Below are positions 1 to 6,949 of a DNA stretch of 64,000 bases, one piece after another. The position numbers were made by a program, and so were the translations under genes. Origin of the DNA: Thalassotalea eurytherma (GTDB lineage Bacteria; Pseudomonadota; Gammaproteobacteria; Enterobacterales; Alteromonadaceae); assembly GCF_030161415.1 (NCBI RefSeq), contig NZ_BSSU01000005.1, positions 1 through 64,000 on the forward strand. Reading direction: 5' to 3'. Position 1 is the first letter of the stretch, and every line of letters starts with the position of its first letter. The notes below the pieces were generated by a model, which worked only from the letters and a program-made list of their open reading frames with translations, did not search any database and had not been told where the DNA came from.

Positions 1-1
1 T

Positions 2-157
2 ATCGATGTTAAAAACGCTATGCAAGCAAGTGTACGCCAAGATATTTTAACGGCAATTAGTAATTTTCGTGTTCCATTAATAAATAACTCTGTTGATATG
101 TTAGTTAATAATACACAAGAGGTAAGTGAAGTATCTGAGCAAGCTGAAATCGAATAG
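2..157 (+). CDS. 3' end of an unidentified protein gene
   Basis: An open frame enters from the left edge and runs for 51 codons to a TAG at 155-157. The visible tail is polar with an acidic end (…SEVSEQAEIE). The stretch around VRQDILTAISNFRVPL resembles the C-terminal cytoplasmic domain of MscS-type mechanosensitive channels, where a helix of this kind is followed by a beta strand, but the resemblance is weak and I do not assign a function. The next small ORF starts 8 bases after the stop, so the two are probably co-transcribed, and a terminator follows at 286-319. Confidence 0.45.
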   Translation: MDVKNAMQASVRQDILTAISNFRVPLINNSVDMLVNNTQEVSEVSEQAEIE

Positions 158-165
158 GTGCGCAT

Positions 166-285
166 ATGATTAGTGTTATAAGTATATTTTTAATCACACT
201 ATTGCCTGCCGCCATGTTGATTATATTTTCTTTGGTCATTAGTTGGTTTGAGGATGATGAAGTACCTCTACCAATGCTGAACTAG
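166..285 (+). CDS. 39-aa single-pass membrane peptide, unidentified
   Basis: A short ORF starts with ATG eight bases after the preceding stop codon and ends with TAG just before a rho-independent terminator. The 39 residues are a hydrophobic helix of about 25 residues (ISVISIFLITLLPAAMLIIF region) followed by a short acidic, proline-containing tail (WFEDDEVPLPMLN). The layout suggests a small inner-membrane peptide translated from the same message as the upstream gene. I recognise no family. Its size and composition are like the small accessory subunits of membrane complexes, but that is only an analogy. It could also be non-functional, although its position between a gene and the terminator favours a real gene. 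Confidence 0.45.
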   Translation: MISVISIFLITLLPAAMLIIFSLVISWFEDDEVPLPMLN

Positions 286-319
286 AAGCCTGATTGATAA
301 ACTCATTCAGGCTTTTTTG
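286..319 (+). terminator. Rho-independent terminator
   Basis: The inverted repeat AAGCCTGA / TCAGGCTT (286-293 and 307-314) is followed by a T-run. It ends the transcript of the partial gene and the 39-aa peptide. Confidence 0.8.
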
Positions 320-831
320 TTTATAGTTCTTCTTAATACACATCTAAATTTTCCACCTTCATATCTTATTCTTTGATCTTTCTTATCAAGTTGGATACAA
401 CTTTTTGTCGATATCCCATGTTTTTCTTTTCGCTACTGCTGCTCCATCCTGCAGCTTAAGTGAGTCTATCCGCTTTTTCCGGTCGCGATTAACTATTTAA
501 TAAGCAATTATCGAACAACATCAAATGTCTCAATAGGGTAACCCTCAGCTCTTAATTGGTAGATATTTTTACTCAGGTAATTAATGCCGACTTTAAGTTG
601 TTGAGCCTCTTCATGCGCTACCTTGCTCTTTATCAATACTGGCCAGTAGAAAGTGATGAATACGACAAAAAATTTAGCTATTAGTTAGTTTATTTTTAGT
701 GTGGTCAATTTTACTAATTAATAGTTTTTTTAATTTAATTGTAGTGTGACATATTATGTCGTAAAGTTTGGTTTTTTAATGAGATCCCTTAAAAAGCTAT
801 AAAAAACATAGGGTTATATTTTTTATTTAAG
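320..831. other. Long intergenic region upstream of the psp operon
   Basis: About 510 bases separate the terminator from the sigma54-type promoter of pspA. No complete gene is visible on either strand. The only structured element I see is a minus-strand open stretch at 508-684, listed separately. The rest is AT-rich. In Enterobacteria pspF lies divergently in this position, but no pspF is present here. Confidence 0.5.
508..684 (-). pseudogene. Possible remnant of a winged-helix DNA-binding protein gene
   Basis: On the minus strand a frame stays open for 58 codons before a TAA at 508-510, but has no ATG, GTG or TTG at a plausible 5' end; an in-frame stop lies just upstream at 685-687. The predicted C-terminal part reads like a helix-turn-helix or wing segment (NYLSKNIYQLRAEGYPIET), with the 'LRxEGYPI' turn typical of short wHTH domains, and is preceded by a hydrophobic stretch. 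This looks like the C-terminal remnant of a decayed gene rather than random sequence, but chance cannot be excluded. Confidence 0.3.
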
Positions 832-848
832 TTGGCACAACGATTGAA
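832..848 (+). promoter_or_regulatory. Sigma54 (-24/-12) type promoter for pspA
   Basis: The sequence TTGGCACAACGATTGAA matches the RpoN consensus TGGCAC-N5-TTGCA, with the GG and TG elements correctly spaced and one deviation (A instead of C in the -12 element). It lies about 70 bases before pspA. Psp operons are classically transcribed by sigma54 RNA polymerase with the enhancer-binding protein PspF. Confidence 0.75.
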
Positions 849-918
849 TTATCAATAGTAACAAACATGCTTAATCAGATGTTTGAACAATTAATTTAAA
901 GCTAAAGAGGATAAGAAC

Positions 919-1581
919 ATGGGAATGTTTACACGATTTGCAGATATCATTAATGCCAATATCAACAGCATGCTAGATAAAGCTGAGAACCCTGAAAAGA
1001 TGTTGAAGCTAATCATCCAAGAAATGGAAGAAACCTTAGTTGAAGTGCGTTCAAGTGCAGCAAAAAACATCGCTGAAAAGAAACAACTTGAAAGAGCGCT
1101 AGCGCATGCTAAACGTCAAGTTGAAAACTGGCAACAAAAGGCGCAACTAGCCGTTGAAAAATCTAGAGATGATTTAGCCAAGCAGGCATTAGTTGAAAAG
1201 CAAAAAGTCGCTCAACAACAAACTGAACTAGAAAATCAAATGCAAGTTGTAGATGAAATTTTAGTTGATATCCAAGCGGATGCTGGACGACTTCAAGAGA
1301 AGCTAAATGAAGCTAAACGCAAGCAAGAAACTTTTTTAATTCGTCAACAATCAGCTCAAGTTCGTTTAAAAGCGCGCGAAAAAGCAACGGTCCACAACAT
1401 CGAAGATGCGTTACAAAAGTTTGAGCGTTACCAAGAAAAAATTGATGGCTTAGAAGCACAAGTAGAAGCCTATGATTTTACGCAATCAAATGATCTGGAA
1501 AGCCAGTTTAGAGATTTGGAAAATCAAGAAGTCATTGATAACGAGCTAGAAGCGTTAAAAGCAAAAGTTGCTAACGGTTAA
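919..1581 (+). CDS. pspA: Phage shock protein A, membrane-stress ESCRT-III-like protein
   Basis: This is the 220-residue PspA/IM30 family protein, a peripheral inner-membrane protein that oligomerises on damaged membrane, helps preserve the proton-motive force and, in Enterobacteria, inhibits PspF. The sequence begins with the typical amphipathic N-terminal helix (MGMFTRFADIINANINSMLD), followed by an almost uninterrupted charged coiled coil (residues about 25-190), and has the usual family length. An AGAGG ribosome site lies 8 bases before the ATG, and a sigma54-type promoter lies about 70 bases upstream. It is the first gene of an operon with a 37-aa peptide, pspC and a 116-aa membrane protein. 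No pspF is visible in the window, so the activator would have to be encoded elsewhere. Confidence 0.95.
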   Translation: MGMFTRFADIINANINSMLDKAENPEKMLKLIIQEMEETLVEVRSSAAKNIAEKKQLERALAHAKRQVENWQQKAQLAVEKSRDDLAKQALVEKQKVAQQQTELENQMQVVDEILVDIQADAGRLQEKLNEAKRKQETFLIRQQSAQVRLKAREKATVHNIEDALQKFERYQEKIDGLEAQVEAYDFTQSNDLESQFRDLENQEVIDNELEALKAKVANG

Positions 1582-1595
1582 TAGGAGAGAACACT

Positions 1596-1709
1596 ATGGT
1601 GCCAGAATACTTAACAACACTATTAATTGTTTGTGGCTCCCCGTTAGTAATGTTTTTATTTGTGGCAATGGCTATTCAGGGATACGAAAACCATTGCCGC
1701 AATATTTAA
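1596..1709 (+). CDS. 37-aa membrane peptide in the pspB position
   Basis: A small ORF lies exactly between pspA and pspC, with a GGAGA ribosome site 6-10 bases before its ATG; its stop lies inside the AAGGAG ribosome site of pspC. The 37 residues form one hydrophobic helix (about residues 5-27) followed by a short polar tail (QGYENHCRNI). PspB of E. coli is also a small protein with an N-terminal transmembrane helix encoded between pspA and pspC, but it is about twice as long and has a cytoplasmic helix that is missing here. It could be a minimal PspB analogue or an unrelated small protein. The assignment by position is inference; no sequence identity to PspB is evident. Confidence 0.6.
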   Translation: MVPEYLTTLLIVCGSPLVMFLFVAMAIQGYENHCRNI

Positions 1710-1719
1710 GGAGAAATGT

Positions 1720-1929
1720 ATGGAATATCGCAACTCATATCGCGTAAAAAAAGTATTAACAAAAGATGTCGTTCATAAAAAATTGTCAGGTGTATGTGGT
1801 GGTATTGCTAAATACTACAATGTACCAAGGTTATTAGTTCGTGTAGCAGCAGTATGTGCATTTTTCATGCTCCCTGTTGTCACCGGTGTAGCATACATAG
1901 TTGCTGCCGTATTAATTCCAAATCGCTAA
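1720..1929 (+). CDS. pspC: PspC-domain stress-responsive membrane protein
   Basis: The 69-residue product carries the PspC domain: the KKLSGVCGGIAKYYNVPRLLVRV signature region (broken here as KKLSGVCGGIA and YYNVPRLLVRV), followed by one long hydrophobic segment ending in VLIPNR. In Enterobacteria PspC senses envelope stress with PspB and sequesters PspA away from PspF. A longer reading starting at 1660 would overlap the preceding 37-aa ORF and has no ribosome site, whereas the ATG at 1720 is preceded by AAGGAG at good spacing, so I chose the shorter start. The protein is shorter than E. coli PspC (about 119 aa) and lacks its C-terminal coiled region. Confidence 0.9.
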   Translation: MEYRNSYRVKKVLTKDVVHKKLSGVCGGIAKYYNVPRLLVRVAAVCAFFMLPVVTGVAYIVAAVLIPNR

Positions 1930-1947
1930 ACTATTAAGGAGTCAAAA

Positions 1948-2298
1948 ATGTCTTTTTTCAAATCATTGTTATTAGCAATTTTCGCGACGATATTTTTGAC
2001 CTATGCGCTTGGAATGGGGTTTCTTGAGTTCTTTGATCTGAATGTCATGATTGACGACCATCATTTAGCACCACTTCAAGCAATTAGTGTCTCAGCTATT
2101 GTCGTAGTGCTTCTAATGTTAGTAGCGTTGGCTATTGTATTAAGTGTATTTGGTGGTGCAATTTTTATTGCCACTATTGTAATAGGTAGTATCGCAATGG
2201 CATTTATTGGCGTGTTTTGGCCAGTACTTTTGATGGCACTAGTTATTTACTTAGTTACTCGAGATAAAAAATCTCAAACTAAACAGTTTCAACATTGA
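1948..2298 (+). CDS. 116-aa multi-pass membrane protein of the psp operon, unidentified
   Basis: This gene follows pspC by 18 bases with an AAGGAG site and ends just before a strong terminator, so it is the last gene of the psp operon. The product has three predicted transmembrane segments (about residues 4-25, 45-70 and 72-102), a short loop with IDDHHLAP between the first two, and a basic C-terminus (RDKKSQTKQFQH). I do not recognise a named family. Its operon position suggests a role in membrane-stress handling, perhaps analogous in place to PspD or PspG, but the sequence alone does not show this. Confidence 0.7.
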   Translation: MSFFKSLLLAIFATIFLTYALGMGFLEFFDLNVMIDDHHLAPLQAISVSAIVVVLLMLVALAIVLSVFGGAIFIATIVIGSIAMAFIGVFWPVLLMALVIYLVTRDKKSQTKQFQH

Positions 2299-2300
2299 TA

Positions 2301-2335
2301 AAAGCACCGAGCAGTTTTCTGTTCGGTGCTTTTGT
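2301..2335. terminator. Bidirectional rho-independent terminator
   Basis: The stem AAAGCACCGA…TCGGTGCTTT with a T-run on one side and an A-run on the other lies between the convergent psp operon and the crotonase gene and probably serves both. Confidence 0.85.
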
Positions 2336-2340
2336 TTGGG

Positions 2341-3081
2341 TTATTTAGCAAGGTGTTTCAATATTGCTTTGCTTTGAGGAGTGTTAAGTAGGGCTTCAAA
2401 TTCAAGGATCTCTTTGTGCATGATTTCAGCGGTAATTTGTTTACAGCCGTCTGCAATTAACTCACGAGATTTTTGTAATGCTTGCGGCGGTATTTTAATT
2501 AATCGGTTAGCAATGTTTTGAGCTGTTTCTAATAACGCTTCTGGTGCTACAACTTGATTAATTAAATTTAATTCCAGCGCAGTGTGAGCATCAAAGTTGT
2601 CACCCAAAACAAGTAACTCAAACGCTTTTACTCGGCCAACTAATTTAGGTAGCAAATAGCTCGACGCTGCTTCAGGACACAAACCAAGCTGGGCAAACGG
2701 TAACATGAATTTAGCATTATCTGCAGCAATAGCCATATCGCAATGTAATAGCAATGTAGTGCCAATGCCTACTGCATTACCCGCAACAGCGGCAATAAGT
2801 GGCTTATTAAATTTACCTAGTTTTTGAATAAACTGGTACCCGCCGCCTTCAGTAATTGAATTTGTAGAGTTAAGAAAATCATTGAGATCGTTACCTGCGC
2901 TAAAGCAATTATCGTTCCCTTGGATAACGACACAGCGAATATTGTCATCCTGCTCTGCTTGTTCAAAGAGAGCTGACAAAGACAAATACATACCGTTTAG
3001 CAACGCATTTTGTTTGTCAAAACGGTTAATAGTGATAGTTAATATATGGTTTTTGATGTCACTGAGAATTAAATCATTCAT
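2341..3081 (-). CDS. Crotonase-family enoyl-CoA hydratase/isomerase (ECI2-like)
   Basis: The 246-residue protein is a crotonase-fold acyl-CoA enzyme. The two oxyanion-hole regions are visible (CFSAGNDL and AGNAVGIGTTLLLHCD), and the segment PFAQLGLCPEAASSYLLPK matches the active-site region of delta3-delta2-enoyl-CoA isomerases of the ECI2 type, in which the glutamate of P-E-A/G is the catalytic base. The second hydratase glutamate of ECH is not obvious, which favours isomerase over hydratase. It probably shifts double bonds of unsaturated fatty acyl-CoAs during beta-oxidation. It is a single gene, convergent with the psp operon and divergent from the copper-chaperone gene, with only about 70 bases between the starts. 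Exact substrate is unknown. Confidence 0.85.
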   Translation of the reverse strand: MNDLILSDIKNHILTITINRFDKQNALLNGMYLSLSALFEQAEQDDNIRCVVIQGNDNCFSAGNDLNDFLNSTNSITEGGGYQFIQKLGKFNKPLIAAVAGNAVGIGTTLLLHCDMAIAADNAKFMLPFAQLGLCPEAASSYLLPKLVGRVKAFELLVLGDNFDAHTALELNLINQVVAPEALLETAQNIANRLIKIPPQALQKSRELIADGCKQITAEIMHKEILEFEALLNTPQSKAILKHLAK

Positions 3082-3151
3082 TTTATTAAAAGCTTAGATA
3101 CAATAGATAAAAGTAACTTAGTGGTTTTGAAAAGGGATGTATAGGATAAAA

Positions 3152-3616
3152 ATGAACAAATTAATGACTTTTTTAAGCTGTTTGGTGATTACCAGTTCAA
3201 TATTTACAGCTCAACCAGTCGTGGCTGGTGAAGTTGAAGTTAGTCACCAATATATGCGGGAACTCATCCCAGGTACAACGGTGACATCAAGTTATATGGA
3301 AATTACAAACCACCATAATGTTGAGATTATTCTTATTGGTGCTAAAGGTTTGTTTAGTGAAAAAATCGAACTTCATGAACACACTATGGTAAATGGCATG
3401 ATGCGAATGGGGCAGGTCGACAATATCATTATTCCAGCCAATAGCAGCGTCACGTTAGAACCTGCAGGCTTACATATCATGGCCTTTGATATTAAGTCAC
3501 CACTTAAACACGGGCAAAGTGTTGAACTCACGCTATTATTTGAAGAGCATCCGCCAATTACAATTGATTTGCCTGTAAAAAGTATTAAACAAGTTAATTC
3601 TCATCAACACCATTAA
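3152..3616 (+). CDS. PCu(A)C-type periplasmic copper chaperone
   Basis: The product (154 aa from the chosen start) has a signal peptide (MNKLMTFLSCLVITSS… cut near VVAG/EV) and a single cupredoxin-like PCu(A)C domain. The copper-binding pattern H-x-n-M…HxM is visible: HEHTMVNGMMRM followed about 30 residues later by GLHIMAF, and the C-terminus HQHH could add ligands. PCu(A)C proteins bind Cu(I) in the periplasm and deliver it to cytochrome oxidase. The ATG at 3152 is preceded by AGGA at correct spacing; the ATG at 3137 has no such site. It is followed ten bases later by a DUF2333 gene, and no oxidase genes are nearby. Confidence 0.85.
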   Translation: MNKLMTFLSCLVITSSIFTAQPVVAGEVEVSHQYMRELIPGTTVTSSYMEITNHHNVEIILIGAKGLFSEKIELHEHTMVNGMMRMGQVDNIIIPANSSVTLEPAGLHIMAFDIKSPLKHGQSVELTLLFEEHPPITIDLPVKSIKQVNSHQHH

Positions 3617-3625
3617 GGGTATGTT

Positions 3626-4615
3626 ATGACAGATAAAATTTCTCCTAAAATGATTGGCTACTCACTAGCTGCAATCTTTTTTATTAACTATTTCATTGGT
3701 GTTTATTGGAGTTTTGAGCCCGCTGCGATTGATATTCAGCAAGAAGTTATTGCGGATGCTAAAACAGAGCAAGTAAAGCCGGTTGTCGGTTATACAACCA
3801 CTACCGCATTAATTCGTGTAGCTGAAACGTTGTTGAAAAAGCCTGGCGGGTATTTATCAAATGACGCTATGCCACCTTCGGTCTTTTTGGATAATATTCC
3901 TGCATGGGAATTTGGCGCGCTAGAAATGGTGCGCGATATGTCATTAGTAATGAGACAAGAATTTAGTCGCTCTCAGTCACAGTCAACGGAAAATCCATAC
4001 CTACAAAAAGCACAGCCTAGATTTAATATAGATCATAGAAGCTGGGCAATTCCTAGCGCAGAGGGTGAATATAGTAAAGCGATAGAAGAGCTTTACTTGT
4101 ATCGTACAGCGTTAACTCAATCACAATCGCAAGCACAGTTTTATGCTAGAGCTGATAATTTGCGAGACTGGTTGAAAGAAGTAGAAAAAAGATTAGGGAG
4201 TTATTCTCAACGATTAAGTGCAAGTGTTGGCAGAGATCAATTGAATGTTGATTTAGCAGGTGATAGTGTTGCTCAGCAATCTACGTACAGCGCGCCATCA
4301 ATGCAAGTGAAAACAAGTTGGTGGAAAATAGACGACGTTTTCTATGAAGCTCGTGGCGCAAGTTGGGCGTTATTGCACTTTTTAAAAGCTATCGAAGTAG
4401 ACTTTAACGACGTGTTAGAGAAAAAGAATGCAAAAGTGAGCGTGCAGCAAATTATTCGTGAACTTGAAGCTAGCCAGCAGTCAGTCTTCAGTCCAATGAT
4501 TTTAAACGGTGATGGTTTTGGCATGTTAGCCAATCATTCACTGGTGATGGCAAATTATATTTCACGCGCCAACGCAGCGCTGATTGATCTTAATACTTTA
4601 CTTAGTCAAGGGTAA
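3626..4615 (+). CDS. DUF2333 family protein
   Basis: The 329-residue product matches my memory of the DUF2333 (COG5345) family: one N-terminal transmembrane helix (GYSLAAIFFINYFIGVYW), then a soluble domain with the conserved WEFGALEMVRDM and WWKIDDVFYEARGASWALLHFLKA regions (written in parts: WWKIDDVFYEARG, SWALLHFLKA). The function of the family is not known; the topology suggests a bulk domain in the periplasm. It lies between the copper chaperone gene (9-base gap) and an outer-membrane barrel gene (5-base gap), so the three are probably one transcript. That association hints at an envelope role but does not define it. Confidence 0.85.
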   Translation: MTDKISPKMIGYSLAAIFFINYFIGVYWSFEPAAIDIQQEVIADAKTEQVKPVVGYTTTTALIRVAETLLKKPGGYLSNDAMPPSVFLDNIPAWEFGALEMVRDMSLVMRQEFSRSQSQSTENPYLQKAQPRFNIDHRSWAIPSAEGEYSKAIEELYLYRTALTQSQSQAQFYARADNLRDWLKEVEKRLGSYSQRLSASVGRDQLNVDLAGDSVAQQSTYSAPSMQVKTSWWKIDDVFYEARGASWALLHFLKAIEVDFNDVLEKKNAKVSVQQIIRELEASQQSVFSPMILNGDGFGMLANHSLVMANYISRANAALIDLNTLLSQG

Positions 4616-4620
4616 TAACA

Positions 4621-5376
4621 ATGAAAAAAGCACTCATTGCAGCAAGTTGTGCAGCATTGCTGTCGGCTAATGCTCACGCAGATTTTTTAGGCATCTATAT
4701 TGGTGGTTCTTACTGGGACCAAGAAGCAACAGGTGTGTTTGGTGAACAAAATAACTTAGTCGATTTCAATTTAGAAGACGATAAGAAAACCAGCTTTTAT
4801 GTTGCATTTGAACATCCTGTTCCACTTGTTCCAAATATTAAGTTAGCGATGTCAGACCTTGATACGCAAGGTCAAACGGTACTTGATGAAGACTTTAGTT
4901 TTCAAGGTGAAACATTCCCTGCTGGCTCAAGTGTTGATGCAACGTTTGATCTTAGCTATATCGACTATACGCTTTATTATGAAATTTTAGACAATGGCTT
5001 AGTAAGCTTAGATTTAGGTTTAACAGGTCGTGATGTTGATGGTTTTGCAGGTGTTGAAGGAACAGTAGAAAGCGTAACATTGAGCGCTGATGACGACTTC
5101 TCTGGCATTGTACCTATGCTATATGGTGCTGCACAAATCGGTTTACCATTTACTGGTTTAAGTGTTTATGGCGAAGCGAATTTCTTGGCTTTTGATGATC
5201 ATACCTTCTATGACGCACAAGCGGGTATCGCTTATGAACTGATTGATAACATTGCAATTGATGTCAATATTTTTGTAGGTTACCGTCAAGTTGTTTTAGA
5301 TATCGAAGATGTTGATGATTTATATGCAGACGTGGATTTCAAAGGTGCCTATGCAGGTGCAGAAATACACTTTTAA
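4621..5376 (+). CDS. TIGR04219-type outer membrane beta-barrel protein
   Basis: The 251-residue product has a clear signal peptide (MKKALIAASCAALLSANAHA, cleaved before DFLGIYIGG) and then alternating polar/hydrophobic strands ending in …AYAGAEIHF, with a C-terminal aromatic residue as required for insertion by the BAM complex. The start and overall pattern fit the TIGR04219 family of Alteromonadales and Vibrionales outer-membrane proteins. No enzymatic motif is visible and the cargo or partner is unknown. It starts five bases after the DUF2333 stop and ends before a strong terminator, so it closes the operon. Confidence 0.85.
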   Translation: MKKALIAASCAALLSANAHADFLGIYIGGSYWDQEATGVFGEQNNLVDFNLEDDKKTSFYVAFEHPVPLVPNIKLAMSDLDTQGQTVLDEDFSFQGETFPAGSSVDATFDLSYIDYTLYYEILDNGLVSLDLGLTGRDVDGFAGVEGTVESVTLSADDDFSGIVPMLYGAAQIGLPFTGLSVYGEANFLAFDDHTFYDAQAGIAYELIDNIAIDVNIFVGYRQVVLDIEDVDDLYADVDFKGAYAGAEIHF

Positions 5377-5398
5377 TTGATAGGTTATTTATCAATGT

Positions 5399-5428
5399 AA
5401 AACGGCGCTTTTTAGCGCCGTTTTTAGT
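5399..5428. terminator. Bidirectional rho-independent terminator
   Basis: AACGGCGC-TTTTTA-GCGCCGTT followed by a T-run separates the barrel gene from the convergent MFS gene. Confidence 0.85.
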
Positions 5429-5433
5429 TGTCG

Positions 5434-6855
5434 TTACTCCGTCATTTGCTCAAGCTCTTTCCCTTTGGTTTCTCTCACAAAGTAGTAGACAAAGAAGATA
5501 GAAATAAAAGCAAAGGCAGTGTAAACGCTGTAAGCGAAAGCTAGACCTAAACCAGCAAGCATAATAGGGAATGTCATGGTGATCATGAAATTCGTCAGCC
5601 ATTGCGCTAACCCGCTAACTGCTAATGCTGAACCCCTCATTTGATTCGGGAACATTTCGCCTAACAATACCCACATCACAGGGCCCCAGGATAAATTAAA
5701 GAAAAATACATAAGCATTTGCGCTTACTAATGCCAACGTACCAAAGTCGCCAATATCTAAATGTCCTTGAGGATCGACCGTCGAGTTTGCAAATACATAC
5801 ACCAGAATTGCCAGTGTTATCGTCATACCGATTGAGCCAATTAATAAAAACGGTTTTCGTCCCCATTTATCAATAAAGTAAATGGTAATTAAGCAGGCTA
5901 AAATACTGACACCACCACTAATAATATTGATAAGTAAAGCATCTGATTCAGAAAAGCCAACCGCTTGCCAAAGCACAGCGCCATAATAAAAAACAACGTT
6001 AATCCCTACTAGCTGTTGAAAGGCGGCTAAACCAATACCAATCCAAACGATAGGCTTAAGTCGTTTTTGATTCGAAAGTAGATCCGTTAACTTAGGTTGA
6101 TGACGATCGGGTGTTAATGACTGAGAGATATCGTTAAGTTTATGCTCAACGTTTGCGTCGCTATACAATTGAGCAAGTACTAACTTAGCTTCTTGTTCTC
6201 GTTTATTAATCACAAGAAAACGAGGGCTTTCAGGGATAAAAAAGAGCAGTATGAAAAATAACGCTGCTGGTATTAACTCCATCCAAAACATCCATCGCCA
6301 CGCTTCACTACTTAACCACATAACCTCCGTTGAACCACCGGCAAAATCTGCAAGTAAATAATTGGAAATAAAGGCAGTAAAAAGGCCCGAAATAATCGCT
6401 ACCTGCTGGATAGTCGTTAATGCGCCACGGTATTTTGCTGGCGCTATTTCACTGATATAAGCTGGGGAGATAACTGATGCGCCGCCAACAGCCAATCCGC
6501 CTATAACGCGAAAGAGTATAAATTGCGCTGAACTGTCAGCAATACCAGAGCCAAAGGCACTGATGATGAAAAGTATCGCCGTGATCATTAGTATTGTTTT
6601 TCGACCAAATCTGTCAGCAAGTTGCCCTGCAAAAAAAGCACCTATTGCACAACCTAACAACATGCTGGCAACATTAAAGCCCGTACCAATATCGCTGGCG
6701 TTAAATGCTTTAACCAAGCCATCAACGGTGCCATTTATCACACCTGAATCAAAGCCAAATAAGAAGCCGCCGATTGTGGCGACCATGCTAACAAGGATGA
6801 TAAATCCGATATTATCTTTTTCACCGTCTGTCGATGTAAGTGTTTGTGTAACCAA
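5434..6855 (-). CDS. Sugar-porter family MFS transporter
   Basis: The 473-residue product has twelve predicted transmembrane helices and the sugar-porter signatures: GGFLFGFDSGVING in helix 1, the loop 2-3 motif ADRFGRK, the loop 6 PESPRFL motif, QQLVGINVVFYYG in helix 7 and a DKWGRKP loop. These match H+-coupled monosaccharide symporters of the XylE/GalP/GLUT group. The substrate cannot be read from sequence. No sugar-catabolic genes are nearby. The neighbour upstream is the LysR gene on the same strand (94-base gap), so co-transcription is possible but the relation to glutaryl-CoA metabolism, the LysR gene's other neighbour, is unclear. Confidence 0.9.
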   Translation of the reverse strand: MVTQTLTSTDGEKDNIGFIILVSMVATIGGFLFGFDSGVINGTVDGLVKAFNASDIGTGFNVASMLLGCAIGAFFAGQLADRFGRKTILMITAILFIISAFGSGIADSSAQFILFRVIGGLAVGGASVISPAYISEIAPAKYRGALTTIQQVAIISGLFTAFISNYLLADFAGGSTEVMWLSSEAWRWMFWMELIPAALFFILLFFIPESPRFLVINKREQEAKLVLAQLYSDANVEHKLNDISQSLTPDRHQPKLTDLLSNQKRLKPIVWIGIGLAAFQQLVGINVVFYYGAVLWQAVGFSESDALLINIISGGVSILACLITIYFIDKWGRKPFLLIGSIGMTITLAILVYVFANSTVDPQGHLDIGDFGTLALVSANAYVFFFNLSWGPVMWVLLGEMFPNQMRGSALAVSGLAQWLTNFMITMTFPIMLAGLGLAFAYSVYTAFAFISIFFVYYFVRETKGKELEQMTE

Positions 6856-6949
6856 AGCAAACCTCTATTTATTATTGTTTTAATTTAACTTAGCTTAACG
6901 TTTGGCGACTATTTAGCCTAGCAATTACATACGTTTGCAATATTCATCG

